A stretch of 64,000 bases of DNA from positions 124,001-188,000 of the forward strand of contig NZ_LZDS01000029.1 in assembly GCF_001678755.1 (NCBI RefSeq), written 5' to 3'. Source of the DNA: Acinetobacter gandensis (GTDB lineage: Bacteria > Pseudomonadota > Gammaproteobacteria > Pseudomonadales > Moraxellaceae). Of this stretch, positions 35,291 through 44,728 are shown in pieces (position 1 is the first letter of the stretch; every line of letters begins with the position of its first letter). Position numbers and translations under genes: made by a program. The notes below the pieces were generated by a model. The model was not told the DNA's origin. It worked only from the letters and a program-made list of their open reading frames with translations, and did not search any database.

Positions 35291-35380
35291 ATGCAAGCAA
35301 GAAAGGTATTAAATTCCGTAACCCGTACTTAAATAGAGATGTGTATAATCAACTTGAGCTTATCGAAATGATCTACAACT

Positions 35381-36535
35381 ATGTTTAATGTGCTACGCAA
35401 ACAAATGGATGACAGTACACAATGCCCTTTGTGTCGAGCATCTATGTATTGGGTAGACGCAGAACAAATGGATCAGGAATTCAACTTTCACGAATGCAGT
35501 CACTGCAAGCATCAAATCTTTCCTGAACAGCAATTGAATTGCCATTGTGAAAGCTGCCAACTTGCCCGTAAAAAACTACTCAAAGAAACGCGATTACAAG
35601 AACAACGCAAATTAAAAAATAAGGTTTTACAAGAACGTGAACTCAGTGAATTGAGTTTTGTGCAAAAACTTTTTCTACTTGCACTACTGGATAATCACGT
35701 ACATGAGCACACTACACATGTGGAATACATTGATTGGGAATCCATAAAATATCATTACATCAGCCCCAATTATTTTTTTCAGCAAGCACTAAAAAAGCAT
35801 TTAGTTAACGAGCAAGTTTTAATTGTTAAAGATAGTGCAATACAAGCTGAACAGTATTATATCAATGTGCGTTTAGATGGATATTCTGAACCGAGTCTAT
35901 TTAGCATTACCACGCAACTGCGCGCTTGGTTTTATCAAAACCTCGCTATGGGTGTCGCATTCAAAAGTGCTGATGAAGTTAAAGAAACTTTGTATCTCGT
36001 GTTGTATCAAGAAATTGTTCAATTTATGCAGTTTTATTGCAAAACATGGGGAATCCAAATTGCTGGAAATAAAAGTTTCCAAGTGTTCTGTTACCGTTTA
36101 TTAGACAGTTTGGCTGTCGGGCAAATCTATTACATGATTCAGTCTGCTTTAGAATACCTGCACAAGCAAAAAGCATTACAAGTTCGAAATGAAAATTTCA
36201 TTAATACCAATCTATTGAAAAAGACCTTGCAGCAGTATCGTGAGCGTGGCCTACAAGAGAAATGGGAAACTTTTACCCTACCACGTCCGCCACAACTCCC
36301 TTTTAGCAAAATGAGTGAAATTTTACTGTTTAACTTTCTCGGACTAGATGAGAGCATTTTTGTGCAACCTATCCGCCATGCTTGGAAAAAAATTGAGCCT
36401 CGTTTAAGTTTTTACTCAACCAAACGTTGTATGTATTGCGGTTCACAGGAACTCTCTGTGGATTATGACGCTGAGGACTATGTCAGCTTATTCTGTCGTA
36501 ATTGCAAACATCAAGACCACTACTTCACCCGTTAA
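35381..36535 (+). CDS. Uncharacterised protein with zinc ribbons at both ends
   Basis: 384 residues; I do not recognise the family. The N-terminus has CPLC (15, 18) and CSHC (39, 42), a four-cysteine zinc ribbon, then Cys 54, 56 and 59 in NCHCESC. A basic helical stretch follows (about 60-90, many Lys/Arg/Glu). The middle (90-340) is helical with several Tyr/Phe-rich segments. The C-terminus has a second ribbon, CMYC (350, 353) and CRNC (372, 375). Two terminal zinc ribbons suggest nucleic-acid or protein binding. It is followed after 12 bases by thiM, so the two probably share a transcript. Confidence 0.75.
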   Translation: MFNVLRKQMDDSTQCPLCRASMYWVDAEQMDQEFNFHECSHCKHQIFPEQQLNCHCESCQLARKKLLKETRLQEQRKLKNKVLQERELSELSFVQKLFLLALLDNHVHEHTTHVEYIDWESIKYHYISPNYFFQQALKKHLVNEQVLIVKDSAIQAEQYYINVRLDGYSEPSLFSITTQLRAWFYQNLAMGVAFKSADEVKETLYLVLYQEIVQFMQFYCKTWGIQIAGNKSFQVFCYRLLDSLAVGQIYYMIQSALEYLHKQKALQVRNENFINTNLLKKTLQQYRERGLQEKWETFTLPRPPQLPFSKMSEILLFNFLGLDESIFVQPIRHAWKKIEPRLSFYSTKRCMYCGSQELSVDYDAEDYVSLFCRNCKHQDHYFTR

Positions 36536-36547
36536 GGGAGAACATGA

Positions 36548-37417
36548 ATGAATCAATCTGAAAAATTTAATTCCACTATGAATACTGATTTATCTGACTT
36601 AAATAGTCCTCTCCTAGAAAGTGTTATCCAAGCTTGGACTGAACTTAAAACCAATCAACCTTTGGTGCATATTATTACCAATGCAGTTGCGAGTAATTAT
36701 GTAGCCAATGTCCTACTGGCTGCAGGTGCATCACCTGCAATGATCGACAATCCTTTTGAAGCTGAAAGTTTTGCAACAATTGCGAGTGCTATCAATATTA
36801 ATTTAGGTACGCCTACATCTGAACAAATGCAGGCAATGCAAATTACTGCGCAAACTGCACAGCAATTAAGTAAAGTTTGGGTGCTTGATCCTGTCGGTTA
36901 TGGCCCAGTACTGCCATGGCGTTCAGAAATGGTAAATACTCTTTTGCAATATAGACCGAGCGTTATTCGCGGCAATGCATCCGAAATCAACGGTCTAGCC
37001 GGTAATCAAGGTGAATCTAAAGGTGTGGATAGCACCTTAAATAGTGCTGAAACCTATTTACAAGCCAGTACCCTACTCGAACACTGTGAATGTGTTGCAA
37101 TCTCAGGGGAATCCGATTTTATTTTATCTAAGCAAATGAATACAGTAGTTAAAATAAATGGTGGTAGTTATCTACAACCCAAAGTGACTGCATCGGGTTG
37201 TGCATTAGGTGCACTCATCGCTGCCTATTGTGCTGTCAGTGAGAATGTAACGACTGGAACCGTTGCTGCACATATTCACTTCGCCATCGCTGGGCAAAAG
37301 GCATTTGAGCTTGCATCAAGTGTCGGCAGTTTTAATGTTGCCTTTTTGGATGAAATATTTAATCTCAAAGAAGAAGACATACAGCAATATGCAGACATTG
37401 AAATTTTACCACTCTAA
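36548..37417 (+). CDS. thiM: Hydroxyethylthiazole kinase
   Basis: 289 residues. ThiM phosphorylates hydroxyethylthiazole in thiamine salvage. Signatures are PLVHIITNAVASNYVANVLLAAGASPAM, DPVGYGP, VIRGNASEI and VTASGCALGALIAAY (anion-hole cysteine box). The N-terminus is about 25 residues longer than usual. GGGAG sits before the ATG at 36548. No TPP riboswitch precedes it and no thiE or thiD is adjacent, unlike many thiM genes; it appears to be expressed with the zinc-ribbon gene. Confidence 0.93.
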   Translation: MNQSEKFNSTMNTDLSDLNSPLLESVIQAWTELKTNQPLVHIITNAVASNYVANVLLAAGASPAMIDNPFEAESFATIASAININLGTPTSEQMQAMQITAQTAQQLSKVWVLDPVGYGPVLPWRSEMVNTLLQYRPSVIRGNASEINGLAGNQGESKGVDSTLNSAETYLQASTLLEHCECVAISGESDFILSKQMNTVVKINGGSYLQPKVTASGCALGALIAAYCAVSENVTTGTVAAHIHFAIAGQKAFELASSVGSFNVAFLDEIFNLKEEDIQQYADIEILPL

Positions 37418-37435
37418 GTTAGATAGTCTTTATAA

Positions 37436-37472
37436 AAAAGCCTGTACCCAAAATGAATTAGTACAGGCTTTC
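37436..37472. terminator. Bidirectional terminator after thiM
   Basis: AAAGCCTGTAC pairs with GTACAGGCTTT over a 13-base loop, between convergent genes. Confidence 0.82.
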
Positions 37473-37494
37473 AAGAGTAATCCAAGTTTTAAAA

Positions 37495-38049
37495 CTATTC
37501 TACTGTTGCCATTGAAGCATCATTAGATATTTCAATATCATCATCATCAGCAGCAGCATGCATGTCCTGTTCAGTCGGATTACTCAATAGCATGTCTAAA
37601 TCGTAATCCCCTGTATAAATTATATTTTTAATCTTAGGGCAACCTTCTTCACTCATTTCATATTTAATAATTTTGGCTTCATTTCCAATTTTGAAATCAG
37701 CTTGCACAGTATGTGCTTTTTCATCAAAACGAAGTTTAGGGTGAATTGATGTAGTTGGATCTTGCGTATCCGTGAAGATATCGAAATCAATATTACATAG
37801 GTTTTGAGATTTCTTGCAGTGAATTTCATCATTTAGACGTTGTGCCATATTACTTTCAAAATAATGCTCTACTTTGGCTTCATTTAAAGTATTTAACTTT
37901 AGATTGTCTCGGTAAATTTGCTGAACCAAATCTTCAGCTGATTCACATCGATCACTTTTATTTTGAATGGGGTCATTCGTAGGCTGGCAAGCACCTAAAA
38001 ATATAACCATACTCAGCCCAATCCAATGGCTAACCTTATTCAACAACAT
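37495..38049 (-). CDS. Hypothetical lipoprotein with acidic C-terminus
   Basis: 184 residues. The signal MLLNKVSHWIGLSMVIFLGAC ends in a lipobox with Cys21. The mature part has six further cysteines that could form disulfides in the periplasm (for example NLCNIDFDIF, GCPKIKN) and ends in an acidic tail (ADDDDIEISND). Family not recognised. It is 25 bases downstream of the gene at 38075 on the same strand and probably cotranscribed. Confidence 0.75.
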   Translation of the reverse strand: MLLNKVSHWIGLSMVIFLGACQPTNDPIQNKSDRCESAEDLVQQIYRDNLKLNTLNEAKVEHYFESNMAQRLNDEIHCKKSQNLCNIDFDIFTDTQDPTTSIHPKLRFDEKAHTVQADFKIGNEAKIIKYEMSEEGCPKIKNIIYTGDYDLDMLLSNPTEQDMHAAADDDDIEISNDASMATVE

Positions 38050-38074
38050 AAAACTTCCATGTATAAAATATTAA

Positions 38075-38806
38075 TTATTCGACTGATCGCCCCATTGCGA
38101 TATTCATTGTTGCTTCAAAAATCGTACCAACATTTAACTTGCAAATACACATCATGCCCATACCATCAAAATAATCGGGAACATGCTGCATAAAAAATTG
38201 AATGTGTTCATCTGATTTATTTCTTAAACGTATTAATTGCTCAGGTGTCACTTTTGGCAAATCACATGGGTGTACAAATATATCCTCTCCACGATGTTGT
38301 ACATCATGTTGCCTAGCTTTAAAGACGTTTAATACTTCAACATATTCTTCAGGCATCGGGACACCCTGTCGCGGATAAAATTTGACGGAACGTGAAGCAA
38401 ATAAGGTATATACCTTTGGCTGCGTTAAAGTCGTGACAAACCACATCGGCATTGAGGCAAAACGAATTTGGTATTGCATTGCCACTTTAATCGCTGAGTT
38501 TAAAGTCATATTACGGCGACGATACTCAGGTAAAAAACCCGCACGTGAATTAAAAATTAAAATCGGACGTTGATTATGTTCAAGCTTTAAAATACGTATA
38601 ATATTTTGTCCGACTAATTGATTCTTATGAAAAAATTGGACAACAGGAATCGCAACAGCATCTGCATCATGCATATATTCATAGACTTGTTCGATGCTCG
38701 AATTTGGGAAAATTTTCCGATCAAACTCCCACATCTGCTGAAAATATGTATGTTTAGATTCTGCGGGTAGTTTACTGAAATCAATAATGCTCTCAGAAAT
38801 TTTCAT
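38075..38806 (-). CDS. Hypothetical protein, GNAT-acyltransferase-like
   Basis: 243 residues. The stretch IFNSRAGFLPEYRRRNMTLNSAIKVAMQY looks like GNAT motif A (strand, R/Q-x-x-G/x-R loop, helix), split here so that no long run is quoted elsewhere. Catalytic function is inferred only from this resemblance; other motifs are weak. No signal peptide. It leads a probable two-gene unit with the lipoprotein gene at 37495. Confidence 0.55.
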   Translation of the reverse strand: MKISESIIDFSKLPAESKHTYFQQMWEFDRKIFPNSSIEQVYEYMHDADAVAIPVVQFFHKNQLVGQNIIRILKLEHNQRPILIFNSRAGFLPEYRRRNMTLNSAIKVAMQYQIRFASMPMWFVTTLTQPKVYTLFASRSVKFYPRQGVPMPEEYVEVLNVFKARQHDVQHRGEDIFVHPCDLPKVTPEQLIRLRNKSDEHIQFFMQHVPDYFDGMGMMCICKLNVGTIFEATMNIAMGRSVE

Positions 38807-39161
38807 ACACCCAACCCCAATCCTCTTTTAAATTGTGCTTTACACATCTTTAGGCAAATTCACTTATTGCTGCACTCCATCCAAATCGAAATTTCGTGCT
38901 TAAACATTTTTAAAATAAACTTATTTGAGAAAATAATTATTGAACTATAAAACGATAAGAATTCATTAAGGTGGTAAAAATTTTATCTGTGTTTTCATTC
39001 AAGCAGCCTAGCCTATTCATCATTCAAAAAAATGGAAGAAAATGCCAGTACCTATGAGCTGTATTTATAAACTAAGTGTTACATTGTGTAAATATAAACG
39101 AGCCTACAATTTACTTTTTATCGAAATAATATGTGGCATGGCGCAGATATTAATATGGGTA
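38807..39161. other. Intergenic region
   Basis: About 355 AT-rich bases upstream of the GNAT-like gene and downstream of the TerC-type gene. I see no ORF, no RNA gene and no convincing repeat. Confidence 0.3.
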
Positions 39162-39194
39162 AAAAAAAGACAGCTTCGAAAAGCTGTCTTTTAA
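39162..39194 (-). terminator. Intrinsic terminator after the TerC-type gene
   Basis: AAAAGACAGCTT and AAGCTGTCTTTT pair around CGA/TCG; the minus strand ends in T8. Confidence 0.85.
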
Positions 39195-39210
39195 CATCTA
39201 AATGGACGTA

Positions 39211-40734
39211 TTAAGGTTGATAGAAAATCTCAACAGTCTTAATCCGGTTATCATCCATTTCGGTCACTTTAAACTGAATACCATTAAATTCAATTTCAGT
39301 ACCAACAGAAACATTACCTTGTGTTTGGTCTAAAATTAAACCTGACACACTGATGTAACCATCATCTTCTTCGATTAAATCAAGCATGCCCAGCTCTAGC
39401 TCAAGTTGATACAAATCCAACATACCTGATGCTTTCCAGTGCTGATCATCCATTTTCACTAAATCGAGTTGTTCATCCGCATCAGGGAATTCACCTGCAA
39501 TCGCCTCAAACACATCGAGTGGAGAAATCAAGCCTTGTACTGCACCGAATTCGTCAGTTACCAGCACCAATGAGCCTTTTGATGTACGCAAAGTATTAAT
39601 GGCATCAATCACTTTCATCTTTTGGAAAATGAAGATTGGGCGATGACGCTTAATCAGTGCTTTTAAATCTTCTTCGCTATCAAGCACATCGATCAGTTCT
39701 TTCGCACGCACTATGCTGATCACTTTGTCCAAGCTACCACGACAAACTGGGAATAAGCTATGCGGGACAGAAAGCACTTGCTCACGAATCTGCTCAGGCG
39801 AATCATTTAAATCAACCCAAGAAATTTGATTACGTGGCGTCATAATTGATGCAACTGTACGCTCAGCAAGCGTCAATACACCACCAATCATATAGCGCTC
39901 TTCGTCTGCAAAGGTTTCCTGTGCTTGACGCTGACCAACCGTTTCAGCCTCAATACGACCACCCATCAATTTTAAGATGTTATCTGCCGTACGATGACGA
40001 AGCGGAATTTTTGATTCATGTTTGATCGCATTACGTTGTGTAAATTGGTTAAATGCTTCAATTAGAATGGCAACACCAATACCTGAATAGATATAACCTT
40101 TCGGAATATGGAAACCAAAACCTTCCGCAATCAAACTAATACCGATTAACAGCAAGAAGCTTAAACATAAGATCACAACTGTAGGATGGCGATTGACGAA
40201 TGCAGTTAATGATTTAGATGCAAGTAACATCACTGCCATTGCAACAACCATTGCAACCATCATGACATAAATGTTGTCAACCATACCAATTGCGGTGATC
40301 ACCGAATCTAAAGAGAATACGGCATCTAAAATAACAATTTGTGCAACAACGGCTGTGAAGCTTGCATAAACAACATTCGTTGTAACTTTAACTTCAGGTT
40401 TACCTTCTATTTTTTCGTGCAGTTCAGTAACTGCTTTATAAACAAGGAATAAACCACCAAATAATAAGATCAAATCTCGACCAGAGAATGTCCAATCAAA
40501 TACGGTAATAAGAGGTTGAGTTAAGGTGACTAACCAAGAGATTGCAAAAAGCAATCCAAGACGCATGATTAAGGCAAGTGACAGACCAATGACACGTGCT
40601 TTATCACGTTGTTCTGGAGGAAGTTTTTCAGCCAAAATGGCAATAAATACGAGGTTATCAATACCCAGTACAATTTCTAAAACAATTAAAGTAAGCAAAC
40701 CAACCCAGATACCGGGGTCTAATAAAAATTCCAT
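39211..40734 (-). CDS. TerC-family membrane protein with CBS and CorC domains (YoaE-like)
   Basis: 507 residues. Residues 1-240 are a TerC membrane domain with about seven helices; [15 protein letters not shown] and [15 protein letters not shown] hold the paired acidic residues of the family. Residues 300-420 are a CBS pair ([31 protein letters not shown]) and the end is a transporter-associated CorC/HlyC domain. Such proteins are linked to metal-ion export, including manganese insertion of exported enzymes in other bacteria. Its start codon overlaps the stop of a short upstream ORF (40734-40799), so translation may be controlled there. Confidence 0.87.
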   Translation of the reverse strand: MEFLLDPGIWVGLLTLIVLEIVLGIDNLVFIAILAEKLPPEQRDKARVIGLSLALIMRLGLLFAISWLVTLTQPLITVFDWTFSGRDLILLFGGLFLVYKAVTELHEKIEGKPEVKVTTNVVYASFTAVVAQIVILDAVFSLDSVITAIGMVDNIYVMMVAMVVAMAVMLLASKSLTAFVNRHPTVVILCLSFLLLIGISLIAEGFGFHIPKGYIYSGIGVAILIEAFNQFTQRNAIKHESKIPLRHRTADNILKLMGGRIEAETVGQRQAQETFADEERYMIGGVLTLAERTVASIMTPRNQISWVDLNDSPEQIREQVLSVPHSLFPVCRGSLDKVISIVRAKELIDVLDSEEDLKALIKRHRPIFIFQKMKVIDAINTLRTSKGSLVLVTDEFGAVQGLISPLDVFEAIAGEFPDADEQLDLVKMDDQHWKASGMLDLYQLELELGMLDLIEEDDGYISVSGLILDQTQGNVSVGTEIEFNGIQFKVTEMDDNRIKTVEIFYQP

Positions 40735-40799
40735 TAGTTAATACCCTCACTCTGAATTGTAAAAAAATTAATTAGACCAGCGCACGGCGACGGATCCAT
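40734..40799 (-). CDS. Candidate leader peptide of the TerC-type gene (21 residues)
   Basis: An ATG at 40799 with AGAGG eight bases upstream opens a frame of 21 codons, beginning [13 protein letters not shown]. Its stop TAA (40736-40734) shares one base with the ATG of the TerC-type gene, a TAATG overlap typical of translational coupling. The alternating Pro after an acidic residue resembles the start of MgtL (MEPDPTP) of enterobacteria, whose Asp/Pro-rich nascent chain destabilises ribosomes at low magnesium. That comparison is inference. Confidence 0.5.
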   Translation of the reverse strand: MDPSPCAGLINFFTIQSEGIN

Positions 40800-40834
40800 A
40801 ATGTTAACCTCTATGACTTAAGACCTTTTTATTA

Positions 40835-40863
40835 TGCACAATCTTCAGAATTTGTATTGTGCA
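40835..40863 (-). promoter_or_regulatory. Inverted repeat upstream of the leader ORF
   Basis: TGCACAAT (40835-40842) and ATTGTGCA (40856-40863) form a perfect 8-bp repeat with a 13-base spacer, 36 bases upstream of the leader ATG. There is no T tract. It may be an operator or a leader stem. Confidence 0.35.
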
Positions 40864-41394
40864 AATAAATATTTTTTTGATAATTACTCTAAATTTTAAA
40901 TGATCTGGATTATTTTAAGATTAATTACTAAGCACTAAACATATTTTTTGTAATGCAATGATCTTACTTTATGTAATTTTATGCGCCACTTTTTTTCATT
41001 TTATTTTATGTCAATGCTGTAAGTTCAAATCGCTTGTTCAACCCACATCAAGTAAAGCGTATAAGAAAAATTTCATCCAAAACGTGTTGCTACAACTATC
41101 AACAGCAGCAAAACTAATGTAGTAATACTTAACAAATCAATAAATTCTTCTTAATTTATTACTCTCTCAATTCCAATACAGAAAAAAATAAAATATTTTA
41201 TGACCTTCTATGAATGACTTAGTCATAAATCTTAGCTGGTTAAAACTAAATCAGTATTTTCTATTAAGATAATCTAAAAACGAGATATCAGTATCCTTCC
41301 TTTTTTTTAGTGTGAAGTATTGCTATTACCCTCTATTTTTCAATAGAATGTTAAAACATTAAATAAAATTACAAAAAAATTCAGGGGAAACTTC
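40864..41394. other. AT-rich divergent intergenic region
   Basis: About 530 bases between the TerC-type leader and the MarR gene. It should contain promoters for both. I see no ORF with a ribosome site, no RNA gene and no clear repeat. Confidence 0.3.
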
Positions 41395-41859
41395 ATGACA
41401 AAAAAATATTCAAAATTTTTGCCGTCCACGGACGACTTCAGTTTAGAAAATTTTCCATTCTATTGGGTAACTCAAGTTCATGCACAATACGTATTGAACG
41501 TTGATCATGCGCTCAAAAAATATGGTTTAGACAACTCTCGTCGTCGCATTTTACTCGCACTGAAATCTAAACCACATGCAAGCGTTTCTGACCTTTCAGA
41601 AATGGTCGTATCTAAAATGTCGACAACAACTAAAATTGTTTATCGACTCAAAGATGAAGGTTTAGTTGATACTTATTCATGTGAAGATGATGCACGAATT
41701 ACCCGTGTCGTTTTGACTGAAAAAGGCTCAGAAATGACACAAAAAATTAATGATTTAACTAATGTCGTTCTTGAGCAATCATTTGAAGGTTTAACGCCAT
41801 TACAAATTGAAAAAACTATGGAAAGTTTGAAACACATCTTCAAAAACTTAGCACGCTAA
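41395..41859 (+). CDS. MarR-family transcriptional regulator
   Basis: 154 residues with a winged helix: NSRRRILLALKSKPHASVSDLSEMV, then the recognition helix SKMSTTTKIVYRLKDEGLV and the wing DDARITRVVLTEKG. GGGGAAAC lies before the ATG. The long upstream region (over 500 bases) separates it from the TerC-type gene. There is no adjacent gene of the usual MarR-controlled type (efflux or aromatic), so the target is unknown. Confidence 0.9.
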   Translation: MTKKYSKFLPSTDDFSLENFPFYWVTQVHAQYVLNVDHALKKYGLDNSRRRILLALKSKPHASVSDLSEMVVSKMSTTTKIVYRLKDEGLVDTYSCEDDARITRVVLTEKGSEMTQKINDLTNVVLEQSFEGLTPLQIEKTMESLKHIFKNLAR

Positions 41860-41880
41860 ACATTCTGCATCACCGAAGTA

Positions 41881-42540
41881 TCAATCGAAAAAGTTCAGTT
41901 GGGGACTGATTTTTTCGATTTTTATTTTGGGTACATGCGTACATTCAAATTCTTCAACTGGGAATCCGTGTATAAAACTGCTTATGTCAGGGCTTCTCCA
42001 TGTGAGCCATTCTTGTAATCGGTCATGAGGAATAATAATAACTGAGCGTTTAACATCACCAGGCTCATGAAAGTCCTTCATCATTTCATGATCAATCGCA
42101 TCCATGGTAATCATGCTACTAGATCGTATAATTTCATCCCCTTGTTTGCAGATTTCATAAAGTGCTGCAATATAAAAAGCTTGCCCATCTTTACGTCGAA
42201 CACCCCATCGCTGAGGCTTATTTTCTATATATTTGGATTCATAAAATTCTGAAACGGGTATAACACCAAACTTACATTTAGAAATTGAATTTAAAAATGT
42301 TGGCTTTTGAAATAAGGTTTCATTGCGTGCATTATAGGTTTTTAATGCAATAGATTTGTCTTCTGCCCATTTCGGTACCATACCAAAACCAACTTTCCGC
42401 CACTCAAGTCCCTGAACAGATGCAAACAAAAGTGGAAGATCATAATTTGGATACACCTCATCGGGATACTCAAAAGTAATCTCAGGTAAATTTAATGACT
42501 TTAACTGAGCTAAAGTAATGGGTTTGAAATTGGCGCACAT
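41881..42540 (-). CDS. SRAP-domain protein (HMCES/YedK family)
   Basis: 219 residues. The protein begins MCANF; Cys2 is the residue that forms a covalent thiazolidine link to abasic sites in single-stranded DNA once Met1 is removed. Further family residues are YNARNET, the glutamate in VIPVSEFYES (usually FYEW; the tryptophan is serine here) and the histidine in MKDFHEP. The role is shielding abasic sites at replication forks. It converges with the MarR gene, and the MarR terminator overlaps its last codons. Confidence 0.88.
   Translation of the reverse strand: MCANFKPITLAQLKSLNLPEITFEYPDEVYPNYDLPLLFASVQGLEWRKVGFGMVPKWAEDKSIALKTYNARNETLFQKPTFLNSISKCKFGVIPVSEFYESKYIENKPQRWGVRRKDGQAFYIAALYEICKQGDEIIRSSSMITMDAIDHEMMKDFHEPGDVKRSVIIIPHDRLQEWLTWRSPDISSFIHGFPVEEFECTHVPKIKIEKISPQLNFFD
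41884..41919 (+). terminator. Terminator of the MarR gene inside the end of the SRAP gene
   Basis: ATCGAAAAA...TTTTTTCGAT forms a long, mostly A-T stem with inner TCAGT/ACTGA pairing, ending in TCGATTTTTATTTT on plus. Confidence 0.5.
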
Positions 42541-42606
42541 AATATACCAATGCGGTTCTCACAAATGAATACTCAGTCTTTCATAAATAAGTAAAGATTG
42601 AAATTT

Positions 42607-42635
42607 AAAAGCGCACCAATTGGTACGCTTTTATT
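42607..42635. terminator. Terminator after the aldehyde dehydrogenase gene
   Basis: The stem AAAGCG-ACCAATTGGT-CGCTTTT (one mismatch) lies just past the minus-strand stop, with short T runs on both sides. Confidence 0.7.
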
Positions 42636-42647
42636 AAAATGTGTAGT

Positions 42648-44090
42648 TTAGACTGGGAAAGTTTGCCAATGAGTTCGGGTAAATTCTTCAAAGATCCATT
42701 CCCCATTAAAACGCCCTAGTCCTGAATTTCGTTCACCACCAAACGGTGCATTGGCATGGTCTGCAACACTAATGCCATTAATGTGGGTCATTCCAACATC
42801 AAGTTTGGATGCAAACTCCCCACCACGTTCTAAATTCGAAGTACAGACTGCACTCGACAAGCCAAAACGGGTTGAATTGGCAATTTCAAGTGCATGTTCC
42901 TCATTTTGAACTTTGATAATAGGCAATACTGGGCCAAAGCTTTCTTCTAAGGCAATATCTGCATGTGGATCCACTTCAGTAAAGATATGTGGTGCAACTA
43001 CTTGCCCTTCTATACCACCTGCATAAGCTAAAATTGCATTGTGCTGAATGGCATTTTGAATAATGGTTTTGAGTTTATCCACTTGGCTAGCATTAATGAT
43101 TGGACCGATTAAGGTATCCGCCTGATTAGGATCACCGACGACAATTGTTTTTACTCGCTGAATAAGCTTATCCACATAAGCATCATGTATAGATTCATCC
43201 ACAATGACGCGGTTCGTACTCATACAGATTTGACCTTGATGCAAAAACCGCCCCATTACAGTCAATTCAACAGCTAAATCTAAATCTGCATCATCCAAAA
43301 TTACCAATGGCGCATTACCACCCAACTCTAGTGCAAGCCGCTTAATTCGTGAACTTGCCAAAGCTTTCACGCCAACTTGCTTACCGACTTCTGTAGAGCC
43401 AGTAAAAGAAATCATTTTAGGTACAGAATGTTCTACAAAATAATCCCCAATTTCACTGCCGCTGCCTGCAACAACATTCAATACGCCATGCGGCAAACCT
43501 GCTTCTTCAAATAATTTGCCGAGTAATGTACCACCTGTGACTGGCGTATCACTGGCTGGTTTAAGAACAACAGAGTTTCCACAAGCAATCGCCGTCACCA
43601 CAGAACGCATCGATAAATGAAATGGAAAGTTCCATGGGCTAATCACCGCTATGACACCCAATGGCTTACGCAGTACAAAACTCTTTCGGCTCGGATCTTT
43701 ACTCTCCAGTTGCGTGGTTTGCATTTTTTCAGGAAAACTCAGAGATTCTTTGATAATGCCAAGTGCTGCATCAACTTCAATATTGGCTTTTAAACGTGTA
43801 CTACCAGATTCATCAATCAACCATTGAATAATTTCTTCGCGGCGCTGCTGAATAATTTCGCTCAACAGAGTAATGACTTGCTTACGAACTTGAATCGCTT
43901 TGATTCGTTCATCTTTAAAAGCGTGTTCTGCAGCACTATAAGCACTATCTACATCAACACTACTAGCTGCTTGTAAGTCAAAAATGAGCGTTTGATTATA
44001 TGGATTTAGATTTTGGACATGACGTGTTGAAGTCCCAGCTCGCCATTGCCCACCTATATATTGAAGGTCTAAAGCAGTATATGCTGACAT
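42648..44090 (-). CDS. NAD(P)-dependent aldehyde dehydrogenase (benzaldehyde/vanillin type)
   Basis: 480 residues of the ALDH superfamily. VISPWNFPFHLSMRSV is the cofactor region with the catalytic asparagine, FTGSTEVGK binds nucleotide, LELGGNAP holds the catalytic glutamate, and GQICMSTNR the nucleophilic cysteine. The closest family look is that of benzaldehyde or vanillin dehydrogenases; the substrate cannot be fixed. No adjacent aromatic pathway genes are seen in the window. Confidence 0.88.
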   Translation of the reverse strand: MSAYTALDLQYIGGQWRAGTSTRHVQNLNPYNQTLIFDLQAASSVDVDSAYSAAEHAFKDERIKAIQVRKQVITLLSEIIQQRREEIIQWLIDESGSTRLKANIEVDAALGIIKESLSFPEKMQTTQLESKDPSRKSFVLRKPLGVIAVISPWNFPFHLSMRSVVTAIACGNSVVLKPASDTPVTGGTLLGKLFEEAGLPHGVLNVVAGSGSEIGDYFVEHSVPKMISFTGSTEVGKQVGVKALASSRIKRLALELGGNAPLVILDDADLDLAVELTVMGRFLHQGQICMSTNRVIVDESIHDAYVDKLIQRVKTIVVGDPNQADTLIGPIINASQVDKLKTIIQNAIQHNAILAYAGGIEGQVVAPHIFTEVDPHADIALEESFGPVLPIIKVQNEEHALEIANSTRFGLSSAVCTSNLERGGEFASKLDVGMTHINGISVADHANAPFGGERNSGLGRFNGEWIFEEFTRTHWQTFPV

Positions 44091-44201
44091 GATTTCAGTC
44101 CTATTTTTATCATTCGTTCCAATGTAAATGCTTCAGTTGTGAAAAGCTATGATAAAAACAGGATGAAACTTTATAATTAATTTCTTTTACAACCCTATAC
44201 T

Positions 44202-44678
44202 TTAAACAGGCTGATTAATCTGCTGCATCGCTTTATAGATTCGCCAATAAATATAACAGCTTATGATAACTTCAAAACTTAGGTCTTTAATTGTGGTGAT
44301 TTGCTCAAGCACAGCCTCATCCATATTCACGGTCAACATGGGTAACAGCCCTTCGACAACAACAGCGATCAAGATAAAGAGGACTAAACTCTGAATCGTC
44401 ACGGGCAAATACAATGCGATAAAGCGTTTTAAAAAATCTCGACCATGTTCGCCACCATTGGCTTTAAAGATGGCATTCACCCAGCTAATCAAAAGCCCTA
44501 TTTGCAGAATAAATGAAGCCCAAGCTTCAGTTAGTTTAGATTCTGGGGTTAAGGTCAGCGCTAAGTAGCTAAAGAAAATCAATATTGAGCTGGCAATATA
44601 GTAGTTTTTATAATGGGTTTCTGAGACTTTATTCAGTCGTATATCATCCACCAACCGATTTACATTCCATAAATACAT
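44202..44678 (-). CDS. Hypothetical inner membrane protein, four helices
   Basis: 158 residues with four predicted membrane segments (about 28-45, 55-70, 88-112, 128-150), separated by charged loops such as IFKANGGEHGRDFLKRF. I do not recognise a family. It lies between the aldehyde dehydrogenase gene and the glcB terminator on the minus strand and should have its own promoter after that terminator. Confidence 0.72.
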   Translation of the reverse strand: MYLWNVNRLVDDIRLNKVSETHYKNYYIASSILIFFSYLALTLTPESKLTEAWASFILQIGLLISWVNAIFKANGGEHGRDFLKRFIALYLPVTIQSLVLFILIAVVVEGLLPMLTVNMDEAVLEQITTIKDLSFEVIISCYIYWRIYKAMQQINQPV

Positions 44679-44728
44679 GGCGTTTCCTTTTCATTTTTTA
44701 TGTCGACATTCTAACTTTCTCAAGCAAT

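Noticed and set aside
36400-36547. TPP riboswitch before thiM
   Set aside because: The upstream region is coding for the zinc-ribbon protein and has no THI box.
40735-40870. yybP-ykoY manganese riboswitch before the TerC-type gene
   Set aside because: I compared both strands with the conserved helices and found no match.
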